Assembly (NCBI RefSeq): GCF_030811115.1
Contig: NZ_JAUSQK010000001.1
Span: 1,860,001-1,924,000 of the forward strand
From: Olsenella profusa DSM 13989
GTDB lineage: Bacteria > Actinomycetota > Coriobacteriia > Coriobacteriales > Atopobiaceae
Direction of reading: 5' to 3'
Length of the DNA stretch: 64,000 bases
A program made the position numbers and the translations under genes. The notes beneath the pieces were generated by a model, which did no database searches, had not been told where the DNA came from, and was given only the letters and a program-made list of their open reading frames with translations. Of the stretch, positions 18,936-27,358 are shown piece by piece (the first letter of the stretch is position 1; the number at the start of each line of letters is the position of its first letter).

Positions 18936-19004
18936 TCAAAGCAGGGCGCTCGTGCCCCTGCAGCATCGATGTGTGACCCACGTGTCAGGTTGGAAGGGAC
19001 CCCC

Positions 19005-20435
19005 ATGAAGCTCAACAACAAGATCATGCTCATCACCTATGCTGACAGCCTCGGCAAGGACCTCACGGACCTGCGCGAGGTGCTCGACAGCCACTTCGAT
19101 GCGGCCGTGGGCGGGGTGCACATCCTGCCGTTCTTCCCCTCCTCGGGAGACCGCGGCTTCGCCCCCCTGCGCTACGACGTGGTGGACGAGGCCTTTGGCA
19201 GCTGGGACGACATCAGGCGCATCGGCGAGCGGCGCTACCTCATGTTCGACTTCATGATCAACCACATCTCGCGCCACAGCCCCTACTTCGAGGACTTCAT
19301 GGCCAAGAGGGACGCCTCGGAGTTTGCCGACTTCTTCATACGCTACAAGGACTTCTGGGCGGCGGAGGGCGGCTTTCCCACGCAGGGGCAGGTGGATGCC
19401 ATCTACAAGCGCAAGCCGCGCGCGCCCTACGTGGACGCCACCTTCGCCGACGGCTCCACCGAGAAGCTCTGGTGCACCTTCGGCGAGGAGCAGATCGACA
19501 TCAACGTGAGAAGCGAGCGCGCCCAGCGCTTCTTTGCCGAGACGCTCACCACCATGGCCGAGAACAACGCCAGCATCATCCGCCTGGACGCCTTCGCCTA
19601 TGCGGTCAAGAAGCCCGGCACCAGCTGCTTCTTCGTCCAGCCCGAGACGGGTGAGCTCCTCGAGGCCATGCAGCGCATCATCGAGCCCTATGGCACCATG
19701 GTGCTGCCCGAGATTCACGAGCACTACACGATGCAGATGAGGGTCTCAAAGATGGGCTACTGGGTCTACGACTTCGCCCTGCCCGTGCTCACGCTGCACG
19801 CCCTCTACGACGGGGACGCCACCTACCTTCAGAGGTGGCTCGAGATGAGCCCCGCACATCAGTTCACCACGTTGGACACCCACGATGGCATCGGGATCGT
19901 GGACGTGAGGGACCTCATGCCCGACGACGTCGTGGATGCCACGAAGGAGAAGATGTTCTCCGAGGGCGCCAACGTCAAGAAGGTCTACAACACCGAGGCC
20001 TACCACAACCTGGACGTCTACCAGGTGAACACCACCTACTACTCGGCGCTCGGCAACGACGATGACGCCTACCTGCTCGCCCGGGCCATCCAGTTCTTTG
20101 CCAAGGGCGTTCCCATGGTCTACTACGTGGGCCTGCTGGCGGGCAGGAACGACCTCGAGCTGCTCGAGGCCACCAAGGAGGGGCGCAACATCAACCGCCA
20201 CTACTACAGCCGCGAGGAGATCGACCGCGAGGTGGAGCGTCCGGTGGTGCGCGAGCTCATCAGGCTCATGGAGCTGCGCAACAGCCATCCCGCCTTCGAC
20301 GTGGACGGAGGCTTTGAGGCCACGATTCCCGAGGAAGGTAGGCTCTCCATCCGCCGCACCTCTGCCGATGGCGGCGCCTGGGCCCAGCTCGACGCCAACC
20401 TGGCCCATCGTTGCTTCGGGATCTCGCACTCATAG
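19005..20435 (+). CDS. gtfA: Sucrose phosphorylase (GH13_18)
   Basis: Phosphorolyses sucrose to glucose-1-phosphate and fructose, saving one ATP. 476 residues, cytosolic. Nucleophile Asp195 (IIRLDAFAYA), acid/base Glu236 (VLPEIHEHY) and Asp294 (TLDTHDGIG) sit at almost the same positions as in the Bifidobacterium enzyme (192, 232, 290). The N-terminal HILPFFPSSGDRGFAPL is diagnostic. The ATG at 19005 follows GGAAGGG. It is single-gene, divergent from the BMP operon. In S. mutans gtfA lies within the msm operon; here it is a few genes away. Confidence 0.93.
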   Translation: MKLNNKIMLITYADSLGKDLTDLREVLDSHFDAAVGGVHILPFFPSSGDRGFAPLRYDVVDEAFGSWDDIRRIGERRYLMFDFMINHISRHSPYFEDFMAKRDASEFADFFIRYKDFWAAEGGFPTQGQVDAIYKRKPRAPYVDATFADGSTEKLWCTFGEEQIDINVRSERAQRFFAETLTTMAENNASIIRLDAFAYAVKKPGTSCFFVQPETGELLEAMQRIIEPYGTMVLPEIHEHYTMQMRVSKMGYWVYDFALPVLTLHALYDGDATYLQRWLEMSPAHQFTTLDTHDGIGIVDVRDLMPDDVVDATKEKMFSEGANVKKVYNTEAYHNLDVYQVNTTYYSALGNDDDAYLLARAIQFFAKGVPMVYYVGLLAGRNDLELLEATKEGRNINRHYYSREEIDREVERPVVRELIRLMELRNSHPAFDVDGGFEATIPEEGRLSIRRTSADGGAWAQLDANLAHRCFGISHS

Positions 20436-20465
20436 GGAGCCGTGGCAGGAGGCCGCCTACCGGAA

Positions 20466-20494
20466 CGGCGCCGCAGGGGTTCCCTGCGGCGCCG
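20466..20494. terminator. Perfect 13-bp hairpin between convergent gtfA and peptidase genes
   Basis: CGGCGCCGCAGGG (20466-20478) pairs completely with 20482-20494 around a GTT loop. It is extremely stable and symmetric and lies in the 80-bp gap between two converging genes, so it probably ends both transcripts, although neither side has a T-run. Confidence 0.7.
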
Positions 20495-20516
20495 CCGTGC
20501 GCCGTGGCGTATGGTG

Positions 20517-21866
20517 CTAGTGCGCGAGCGATCCCATGGGATCCCAGGGCAGAAGCTCGATGGGCTTCGCGTCGTAGGCGGCGCGCTCCTCGTCGGTGAG
20601 GTATTTCCTGTCCACGACCACCTGGTAGACGTACTCGTCGAACCACGCATCGGAGAGGGTGTCGAAGCCGTCGCGGCCGTGGTCCTTGCCCCAGCTGTTC
20701 TCCACCTTCCACATGACGGGCGTACCGGCGTCGTCCAGGCGCACGCCCTCGAGCACCATGGCGTGGGTCATGAGGCTCTCGCCATAGTCCAGGCGCTCGC
20801 CCCTGTCGAGCGCGCCGGCCACGGGGAAGCCCATGAGCGTGTCGATGTCGATGGCCGCCGGATCCATGATGCCCTCGTCGCGCAGGTAGCTCTGATCGAC
20901 GTCACAGCCAAACCACACGGGCAGGCCGTCCTTGAGCTGGGCGATGGCCACGCGCTTGAGCTCGTCGATGGGGAGGTTGAGGTGGCGCACGGTGCCATCC
21001 TCCCACACGTTGCCCAGGCGGCTCACGGTGAAGCTCCTGTGGTAGGGCTTGTCGGCGGTGGGGGCGCTGATGAGCGAGACGTAGTCGTCGAGCTCCATGC
21101 CCACGGCCGCCTCGAAGAACTCCTGGGGCGTGAAGGTGCCACAGAGCACGACCTTGTCGTCCTTGTCGCGCAGGCGCACGTCAAAGTGGAGGGGAGGTTC
21201 GCCCAGGCAGGTCACGAGCAGGTGATAGACCTCGTCCATCATCTCCTTCTTCATGGCGCGCAGGTCATCCTCGCCGGTGCCGGAGGCGGCCGTCTCTCTC
21301 AGGCGCCTGGTGGCGCCACGCAGGTAGCGCGTGAGATAGGCGTCCATCTCGTGCGTGTTGCGCGAGCAGGCGGTCTCGGGCATGGCCTCCTTGGGCACCA
21401 CGCCGTACTTCCTCACGAGGCTCCGGAACATGTCCCACTGCCCGCCATCGCCGATGGGGTCGGACAGGAGGTGGGCCATCAGGCGGTCGCCAAGGGGCTC
21501 GTCGAGCGTGTCCAGGATGTTCTCGAGAAACCAGTTGCTCTTCTCGAGCTTGTCGAAGAGGAGGGGGTAGGCCTGCGAGAGCTCGAAGGTCTTGAGGTTG
21601 AACCTCTTGATGGTGCGGTAGCGCATGGTGTTGAGGCTTGCGAACATCCAGCAGCGGCCGGAACGTTCCTGGTCGGTGCGGTCTCCCTGGGTGACCTCGA
21701 TGTCGAACTGAAGCGTGTTGTTGGCGATGGCCTCGGGCACGCGTGCGGCAGTGCGGATGCCGGCGGAGCTTACGGCATTCTTGGCGACGACGCTGGTACG
21801 GTCGGTGTCGAAGGCCTCGCGCGAGGCCGTGATGTCGTCGGGGGTGATGCTCTTCATGGTGTCCAC
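20517..21866 (-). CDS. pepC: C1-family aminopeptidase (PepC / bleomycin hydrolase type), second copy
   Basis: 449-residue cytosolic cysteine aminopeptidase with Gln66 and Cys72 in DQERSGRCWMF, His in SLMTHAMVLEG and Asn in VENSWGKD. It ends WDPMGSLAH, the conserved C-terminal tail that self-processes or occupies the active-site cleft in this family. GTG at 21866 is preferred as start because AAAGGAG lies six bases upstream; the alternative ATG at 21857 would be 14 bases away. It is a diverged paralogue of the gene at 1-1412. It converges on gtfA and diverges from the CCA-adding enzyme. Confidence 0.92.
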   Translation of the reverse strand: MDTMKSITPDDITASREAFDTDRTSVVAKNAVSSAGIRTAARVPEAIANNTLQFDIEVTQGDRTDQERSGRCWMFASLNTMRYRTIKRFNLKTFELSQAYPLLFDKLEKSNWFLENILDTLDEPLGDRLMAHLLSDPIGDGGQWDMFRSLVRKYGVVPKEAMPETACSRNTHEMDAYLTRYLRGATRRLRETAASGTGEDDLRAMKKEMMDEVYHLLVTCLGEPPLHFDVRLRDKDDKVVLCGTFTPQEFFEAAVGMELDDYVSLISAPTADKPYHRSFTVSRLGNVWEDGTVRHLNLPIDELKRVAIAQLKDGLPVWFGCDVDQSYLRDEGIMDPAAIDIDTLMGFPVAGALDRGERLDYGESLMTHAMVLEGVRLDDAGTPVMWKVENSWGKDHGRDGFDTLSDAWFDEYVYQVVVDRKYLTDEERAAYDAKPIELLPWDPMGSLAH

Positions 21867-22026
21867 AGGGACTCCTTTCGGATGGTGGAAGGCGGACGGG
21901 CGTACATGTCGAGGATAGCGCACGCGCCGTGACCAGGCTCCGCCGGCTGGCCGCGCCGAGCGCTATACTCAGGGCACCTTCTACCCCTTTGGCGTCACTG
22001 CGTGCCACCTGTCTTGGAGAGGCCTC

Positions 22027-23427
22027 ATGACCCCGTCCGCCGCCGAGCTCGCCCACGGTCTGCCGCCCGCCGCCCGCCGGGTGCTCTGCGTCCTTGAGGC
22101 GGCGGGCTTCGAGGCGTGGGTCGTGGGCGGTTGGGTGCGTGACGCGCTGCGGGGCGACACCGCACACGATGTGGACGTCACGGCGAGCGCGCCCTGGCAG
22201 GAGACGGCTCGCGTGGCGCGATCGGCAGGCCTCGTCGTGCACGAGACGGGCTGTGCCCACGGCACGGTGACCGTGGTGGCCGATGGCATGCCCATCGAGG
22301 TGACCACCTTCCGCCAGGAGGGCGCCTACAGCGACCATCGCCATCCCGACAGCGTGAGCTTCGTGGACGACGTGCGGCTCGACCTTGCGCGACGCGACTT
22401 TACCATCAATGCGATGGCGTTCCATCCCGAGCGTGGTCTGCTTGACCCCTTTGGTGGGAGGGCTGACCTCGCCCGTGGCGTCATCCGTGCGGTGGGGGAG
22501 CCGGCGCTCCGCTTTGGCGAGGACGCCCTGCGCGTGCTGCGTGCCGTGCGCTTTGCCTGCCGCCTGGGCTTTGTGGTGGAGCCCGCCACCCAACGGGCGC
22601 TTGAGGTGGCCGCGCCAGAGCTCGCCCATGTGGCACGGGAGCGCATCGGACAGGAGCTGGACGGCATCGTGAGCTCGGGCCGGGCGGGCTGGGCGCTCGA
22701 GCATGAGACGGCGGTGCTCGTGGCCGCGCTGCCGGAGCTGGAGTCCTGTGTGGGCTTCGACCAGCGCAGCCCCTACCATGCCTTTGACGTGCTCACCCAT
22801 ACGGCCCACGTGTGTGCTGCGGTGGAGGAGTTCACCTGTGGGCTGGCGTCACGAGAGCTGAGGTGGGCGGCGCTCCTGCATGACATCGCCAAGCCCGAGA
22901 CGTTCACGCTGGATGCCAAGGGCAGAGGCCACTTCTATGGGCATCCCAGGGTCGGGGCCCAGGTGGCGCGTGGGGTGCTCAGGCGGATGGCGCTCTCCAG
23001 CGAGGTCGTCGATCCCGTGGTGGCGCTCGTCCGCCGCCACGACCACGTGACGACGGCAAGGCGCTCCTTGCTGAGGAGGCTCCTGATGCTGCTCGACCGT
23101 GCCTGTCCCGGTCGTGCGGCGGAGCTGGCCTTCGAGGTCATCGACCTCAAGCGGGCGGACGCCGTGTCCAAGGCCCCCGCTGCCGCCGGCTATGCCGTGG
23201 AGCTTGACCGCGTCACCAGGGCACTGCGTCGGGAGCTTGCGTCGGGCGGTTGCTATCGCGTACGCGACCTGGCCGTGGGCGGTGCGGACGTCATAGGCGA
23301 GCTGGGCCTGGCGCCGGGTCCCGCCGTGGGCGACGTGCTGGCGGGCCTGCTCGAGGCCGTCATAGGCGATGAGGTTCCCAACGACCGAGGTGCCCTTCTC
23401 GCCTATGCCCATACGCTTCGCAGGTGA
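22027..23427 (+). CDS. cca: CCA tRNA nucleotidyltransferase (class II poly(A) polymerase family)
   Basis: 466 residues. The head domain has WVVGGWVRDALRG and the catalytic HDVDVT acidic pair, followed by RRDFTINAMAF and RFGEDALRVLRAVRFA. The C-terminal half has an HD-type domain (LLHDIAKPE, HPRVGAQVA). It adds or repairs the 3' CCA of tRNAs; since all three tRNA genes in this window encode CCA, repair may be the main task, though a poly(A) polymerase or A-adding role cannot be excluded. A TATACT -10-like box is at 21964-21969. The TGA stop forms the first bases of a repeated motif. Confidence 0.92.
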   Translation: MTPSAAELAHGLPPAARRVLCVLEAAGFEAWVVGGWVRDALRGDTAHDVDVTASAPWQETARVARSAGLVVHETGCAHGTVTVVADGMPIEVTTFRQEGAYSDHRHPDSVSFVDDVRLDLARRDFTINAMAFHPERGLLDPFGGRADLARGVIRAVGEPALRFGEDALRVLRAVRFACRLGFVVEPATQRALEVAAPELAHVARERIGQELDGIVSSGRAGWALEHETAVLVAALPELESCVGFDQRSPYHAFDVLTHTAHVCAAVEEFTCGLASRELRWAALLHDIAKPETFTLDAKGRGHFYGHPRVGAQVARGVLRRMALSSEVVDPVVALVRRHDHVTTARRSLLRRLLMLLDRACPGRAAELAFEVIDLKRADAVSKAPAAAGYAVELDRVTRALRRELASGGCYRVRDLAVGGADVIGELGLAPGPAVGDVLAGLLEAVIGDEVPNDRGALLAYAHTLRR

Positions 23428-23501
23428 GTCGTTCGCATTTCTCGGCGGCATCCGACCGAGTCGTTCGCACTTTCCGACGACGCTAGATTGAGTCGTACGC
23501 A
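23426..23501 (+). repeat. Three direct 12-bp repeats at exact 32-bp spacing (left arm, cluster 1)
   Basis: GAGTCGTTCGCA at 23426-23437 and 23458-23469, then GAGTCGTACGCA at 23490-23501. Starts are exactly 32 bp apart. The first copy overlaps the cca stop codon. Inverted copies lie beyond the IS at 24806 and 24828, and a second cluster is at 34571-34739. See findings. Confidence 0.85.
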
Positions 23502-23512
23502 TTTTTCTGAGA

Positions 23513-23536
23513 CATGGCTCCCAAGCTCGCGCATAA
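23513..23536 (+). repeat. Left terminal inverted repeat of the IS
   Basis: Starts CATGGCTCCC and ends CGCATAA; it matches the right end in 23 of 24 positions. The differing base is T at 23519, opposite the C implied by the right end. Confidence 0.92.
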
Positions 23537-23612
23537 GGGCAGCTAATTTGTGTCGCGCCCCCGTCGCACAATCGGTGCCGCAGGGCGAGGGCGTCGAGAG
23601 GGGCTGGGCGGC

Positions 23613-24699
23613 ATGACGAGCATGAGCGCGCGGATGGTGGCGGCGGCGGACGGCGGCGGCGGGGACCTCCTGTCCTGGGTCGCGAGGCACGGGGACGAGG
23701 CGTCGTGCGAGGAGGGGCTGATGCGGCTGCGCTTCCCGGGCGGCTGGGTCTGCCCGAGGTGCGGCAACCGCAGGTGCAGCCCCGTAGCGGGCAGGCCGAG
23801 GAAGCGGCAGTGCACCCGCTGCAGGCTCCAGTTCTCGGTGACCTCCGGGACCCCGATGCAGGGCTCGAGGCTGCCGCTGCCGAAGTGGTTCCTGGCGTTC
23901 CGGCTCGTCGCCGGCTCGAAGAGGGGCGTCTCGGCCGCCGAGCTGGCCCGCGCCCTGGGCACGAGCGAGACCACCGCGCGATACGTGGTCCTGAGGCTGC
24001 GCGGCGCGATGTCCGCCGGATTGGGGCGCCTTCGGCCGGGTCTCGGGTGAGGCCGAGGTGGACGACTTCTTCGTGGGGGCCGCGGCCGCAGGGACCGTGG
24101 GCAGGGGGACCACCAGGCAGCCGATGATCTGCGCGGTGTCGCGCGGCGGCCGGGGCGGCCCCGGGACGTGCGCCCTCAGGGTCGTCCCCGACGCGGCGGG
24201 CGGGGCGTACTCGCGCTTCGCCGAGGAGCACGTGGGGGTGCTCTCGCACGTCCGCGCCGACATGTGGCAGGGCGTCACCGCCGGCCTGCGCGGCTGGCCG
24301 GGGCTCGACCAGCGCCCGTTCGACGCGTCGGACCCGGCCTCCTCGCTCGCGCTCGTGCACCACGTGATATCGGACTTCAAGGCGTACGCCCTCGGCACCT
24401 TCCACGGGCTGTCGCGGGCGAGGCTGCAGGGCGTGTGCGACGAGTTCAGCTGGAGGTACTGCCACAGGGGCCCCGCGCCGGCGTCCGCGCTCGCCGCCGA
24501 CGTCGCGGCCGCCCCGCACGTCCCCCGCGCCGAGCTCGAGGCCTCGTTCGGCCCGCAGCCCCGCGTCGCGAGCCCGAGGGCGCGCACGGGGGCGAGGGTC
24601 AGGCAGCGCGAGCGCGTCGAGGAGCTGCTGCGCGAGGCCGGGCCGGGCGACGGCCTGCTGGGGCTGCTCGACGACGGCTTCCGGGAGCGGAGGGAGTGA
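23613..24699 (+). pseudogene. IS1595-family transposase, frameshifted
   Basis: Frame 1 (23613-24050) encodes the zinc ribbon CPRCG...CTRCRLQFSVTSGTPM and the helical domain. A +1 shift near 24023-24048 is needed to continue into the DDE nuclease (24058-24699) with VDDFFVG, SHVRADMW, ISDFKAYALGTFHG and DEFSWRYCHR. Correctly joined, the junction reads AFGRVSGEAEVDDFF, as in intact family members, so one extra base is present close to a GGGG run at 24023. The catalytic residues look intact. Probably inactivated; programmed frameshifting is possible but is not usual in this family. Confidence 0.85.
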
Positions 24700-24704
24700 G
24701 GGGG

Positions 24705-24728
24705 TTATGCGCGAGCTTGGGGGCCATG
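24705..24728 (-). repeat. Right terminal inverted repeat of the IS
   Basis: Reads TTATGCG...GGCCATG on the plus strand, the reverse complement of the left end with one mismatch, followed directly by the second TTCTGAGA target copy. Confidence 0.92.
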
Positions 24729-24805
24729 TTCTGAGAACTGCATCTGCAAATGCGCAGTTCATCGAGGTGCATACTCACTTTTCAGCGAGCAAATCCGTGA
24801 TATTT

Positions 24806-24839
24806 TGCATACGACTCCCACCAGGAATGCGTACGACTC
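24806..24839 (-). repeat. Two inverted copies of the 12-bp repeat (right arm, cluster 1)
   Basis: TGCATACGACTC at 24806-24817 and TGCGTACGACTC at 24828-24839, reverse complements of the left-arm motif with one or two changes, spaced 22 bp (32 minus 10). With the IS and one target copy removed, the cluster would be about 190 bp. Confidence 0.75.
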
Positions 24840-24966
24840 GTGGGCGTGGCCGGACGTCGCCTGTGGAATTGTTTCGCGTTGGATACGTGTGCGCCGCTGG
24901 GGGTGGCGCGGCGTGGCCCCGTGCCGTACACTGCTCGTCAATCGAATAGCTCCACCAAACCTGTGA

Positions 24967-25230
24967 GGCGGAAGGTAGACGTCGCACGCGCGTACAGAGA
25001 GTCCGGGCAGCTGAGATCCGGGCCGAGATGCGGGGCGTCGAGTGGGCCGCCGAGGGCGCAGCGAACGGGCCTTGCCCCAGTAGCCTGCGACGTCTGGCAC
25101 GCGTGAGCTGCCAGGGATGTGTCGGCATCCCGCAAAGTGCACGGATAACCGTGAATCAAGGTGGCACCGCGAGCCTCAGAGCCCGTCCTTGACGTTCTGT
25201 ACGCGCAGTTCGTTGGGGACGGACTTTTTT
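24967..25230 (+). promoter_or_regulatory. Tryptophan T-box riboswitch
   Basis: Stem I: GGCGG (24967-24971) pairs with CCGCC (25047-25051), GACG (24978-24981) with CGTC (25036-25039), and CGCA (24983-24986) with TGCG (25029-25032). The conserved AGAGAG-hairpin-GAGA segment lies above. The specifier loop reads GAG then TGG at 25043-25045, the Trp codon, followed by a purine. The T-box core AAGGTGGCACCGCG is at 25158-25171, and CGTCCTT completes the antiterminator. The competing terminator is CCGTCC (25183-25188) with GGACGG (25217-25222) followed closely by TTTTTT (25225-25230). Uncharged tRNA-Trp should therefore switch trpEGDCFBA on by transcription antitermination. Confidence 0.92.
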
Positions 25231-25253
25231 CGTCCCCGAAAGGAGGCCTACCG

Positions 25254-26756
25254 ATGCATCCCTCCCTTGCCGAGGTCAAGGAGATTGCCGCTTCGGGCCC
25301 CTACTGCCGGGTGCCGGTGCGACGCGAGCTCTATGCCGATGCCTTCACCACCATCGAGGTGTGTCGGCGCCTGCGTGCGGTAAGCCATCACGTGTTCCTG
25401 CTCGAGAGCGCCGAGCCCGACCAGCACCTGGGCCGCTACTCCTTCATCGGCTTCGATCCCAGCCGGGAGATCACCTGCCTGGATGGCGAGCTGCGCGTGC
25501 GCACCAACGTGGAGGGCGGCGAGCCCACCCTCGAGGTGCGCCAGGTGGAGCACCCCGGCACCTACCTGCGCCAGGTGCTCGCCGAGCACCGGGCACCGCA
25601 GCTTTCCGGCTTCCCACCGTTCTGCGGTGGCCTCGTGGGCTACTTCGCCTACGACTACCTCAAGTACGCCGAGCCCACCCTGCGCCATCCGGACCTCGCA
25701 CACGAGGACTTCCTCGACATGGACCTCATGCTCTTCGACAGGCTCGTGGTCTTCGACTCCTACCGCCAGCGCGTCGTGCTCATCGCCAGCGTGGACGTGA
25801 CGGGCGACGACGTGGCGGTCGCCACCTCCTATCAGGCGGCCGCACGTCAGCTCGACGCCCTGGAGAGCCTCATCAGGAACGGTGAGAGCGCGGAGTTCGA
25901 TCCGCTCCGCCTCGAGGGCGACCTCACGCCGAAGCTCTCCGAGGCGGAGTATGTGGACATGGTCGCCACGGCCAAGCACCACATCCATGAGGGAGACATC
26001 TTCCAGGTGGTGCTCTCGAACCCCCTGCGCGCGCCCGCCACGGGCAGCCTCCTCGACACCTATCGCGCGCTGCGCAGCATGAACCCGTCGCCGTACATGT
26101 TCTACTTCACGAGCGATGACATCGAGATCGCCGGCGCCTCGCCCGAGACGCTCGCGCGCCTCACCGACGGGCGGCTCTTCACCTATCCCCTGGCGGGCAC
26201 GCGGCCACGTGGCGCCACGCCCGAGGAGGACGCGCGGCTCGAGGAGGACCTGCGTGCCGACGAGAAGGAGCTTGCCGAGCATAACATGCTCGTCGACCTG
26301 GGGCGCAACGACCTTGGCCGCATCGCCGCGCTGGGCTCCGTGCACGTGGACGCCTACCACCAGGTGTTGCGCTTCTCGCACGTGATGCACCTTGGCTCCA
26401 CGGTGTCCGCAACGATCGATCCACAGGCCGATGCCGTGGACGCCGTGGACTCCATCCTGCCGGCGGGCACCCTCTCGGGGGCACCCAAGCTGCGCGCCTG
26501 CCAGATCATCCAGGACCTCGAGGGCGCCAAGCGCGGCATCTACGGCGGGGCGATCGGCTACCTGGACTTTGCCGGCAACCTGGACACGTGCATCGGCATC
26601 CGTCTGGCCTACAAGAAGAACGGCCAGGTGTGCGTGCAGTCCGGCGCGGGCATCGTGATGGACTCGGTGCCCGAGCGCGAGTACCGCGAGTGCGTGAACA
26701 AGGCGCGCGCCGTGGTGGAGGCGCTGCACGAGGCGGAGGGAGGGCTCGACCGATGA
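25254..26756 (+). CDS. trpE: Anthranilate synthase component I
   Basis: Chorismate plus ammonia to anthranilate, the committed step of tryptophan synthesis. 500 residues with the chorismate-binding core: FQVVLSNPLRAP, YPLAGTRPRG, DLGRNDLGRIA, LPAGTLSGAPKLRA and GGAIGYLDFAGNLD. The start at 25254 has AAAGGAGG eight bases upstream; the open frame further upstream runs through the T-box and is not coding. Its TGA overlaps trpG by four bases. Regulation is by the T-box, probably with feedback inhibition by Trp through the N-terminal domain (LLESAEPDQHLGRYSFIG). Confidence 0.96.
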   Translation: MHPSLAEVKEIAASGPYCRVPVRRELYADAFTTIEVCRRLRAVSHHVFLLESAEPDQHLGRYSFIGFDPSREITCLDGELRVRTNVEGGEPTLEVRQVEHPGTYLRQVLAEHRAPQLSGFPPFCGGLVGYFAYDYLKYAEPTLRHPDLAHEDFLDMDLMLFDRLVVFDSYRQRVVLIASVDVTGDDVAVATSYQAAARQLDALESLIRNGESAEFDPLRLEGDLTPKLSEAEYVDMVATAKHHIHEGDIFQVVLSNPLRAPATGSLLDTYRALRSMNPSPYMFYFTSDDIEIAGASPETLARLTDGRLFTYPLAGTRPRGATPEEDARLEEDLRADEKELAEHNMLVDLGRNDLGRIAALGSVHVDAYHQVLRFSHVMHLGSTVSATIDPQADAVDAVDSILPAGTLSGAPKLRACQIIQDLEGAKRGIYGGAIGYLDFAGNLDTCIGIRLAYKKNGQVCVQSGAGIVMDSVPEREYRECVNKARAVVEALHEAEGGLDR

Positions 26757-27325
26757 TCGTGCTCATCGACAACTACGACAGCTTCTCGTTCAACCTGTAC
26801 CAGCTCCTGGGTGCCGTCCGTCCGGACATCAGGGTCGTGCGCAACGATGCCCTGGCGGTGGATGAGCTCGCCGCGCTCGCGCCCGCGGCCATCGTGCTCT
26901 CGCCGGGTCCGGGACGACCGGCTGCGGCGGGCATCTGCGAGGACGTGGTGCGTCGCCTGACCGGGAGCGTGCCCATCCTGGGGGTCTGCCTGGGCCATCA
27001 GGCCGTCTGTGAGGCGCTGGGCGGCGTCGTCACCTATGCGGCGGAAATCATGCACGGCAAGGCATCCCCTGCGCACGCCCGCGACGACTGCCCGCTCTTT
27101 GACGGCATCGCCCAGCCCATGCAGGTGGGACGCTACCATTCGCTCGAGGCGGACGCCACGCGCCTGCCCCCGTGCCTCAAGGTGACGGCACAGACCGAGG
27201 ATGGCGCGGTCATGGCCGTGCAGCACGTGGAGCACCCCACGTTTGGCCTGCAGTTTCATCCGGAATCCATCCTCACGCCCGCAGGCGCACAGTTGGCCAG
27301 GAACTTCCTGGCGCTCGTGCGCTAG
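26753..27325 (+). CDS. trpG: Anthranilate synthase component II (glutamine amidotransferase)
   Basis: 190-residue class I amidotransferase supplying ammonia to TrpE. IDNYDSFSFNLYQ opens the protein; Cys79 lies in GVCLGHQ and the His-Glu pair in LQFHPES. Not fused to TrpD. The start overlaps the trpE stop (ATGA), which suggests coupled, equimolar synthesis. Confidence 0.96.
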   Translation: MIVLIDNYDSFSFNLYQLLGAVRPDIRVVRNDALAVDELAALAPAAIVLSPGPGRPAAAGICEDVVRRLTGSVPILGVCLGHQAVCEALGGVVTYAAEIMHGKASPAHARDDCPLFDGIAQPMQVGRYHSLEADATRLPPCLKVTAQTEDGAVMAVQHVEHPTFGLQFHPESILTPAGAQLARNFLALVR

Positions 27326-27358
27326 CCATCGAGCCATACGACGAGAAGGGACATGACC

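Larger units (their letters stand above)
23513..24728 (+). mobile_element. Complete IS1595-like insertion sequence, 1216 bp
   Basis: Bounded by 24-bp terminal inverted repeats with one mismatch (23513-23536 and 24705-24728; the outer end reads CATGGC). Flanked by identical 8-bp direct repeats TTCTGAGA at 23505-23512 and 24729-24736; an 8-bp target duplication is the known hallmark of IS1595. It is visibly richer in G+C than its neighbours. It carries one transposase gene broken by a frameshift. It inserted into an existing repeat cluster between cca and the trp leader. Confidence 0.93.

Noticed and set aside
23426-23512. Possible CRISPR array, because of exact 32-bp periodicity
   Set aside because: Only 12 bp are conserved per unit, the intervening 20 bp are not spacer-like, inverted copies lie on the other side, and no cas gene is present.
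25086-25095. Alternative Stem I closing pair (24977-24986 with 25086-25095) for the T-box
   Set aside because: Although a perfect 10-bp match, it gives no sensible specifier loop, whereas the 24967/25051 fold places TGG in the canonical position. It might be an alternative structure.
25161-25253. N-terminal extension of trpE
   Set aside because: It runs through the T-box core and terminator; the ATG at 25254 has a strong ribosome site and fits TrpE length.
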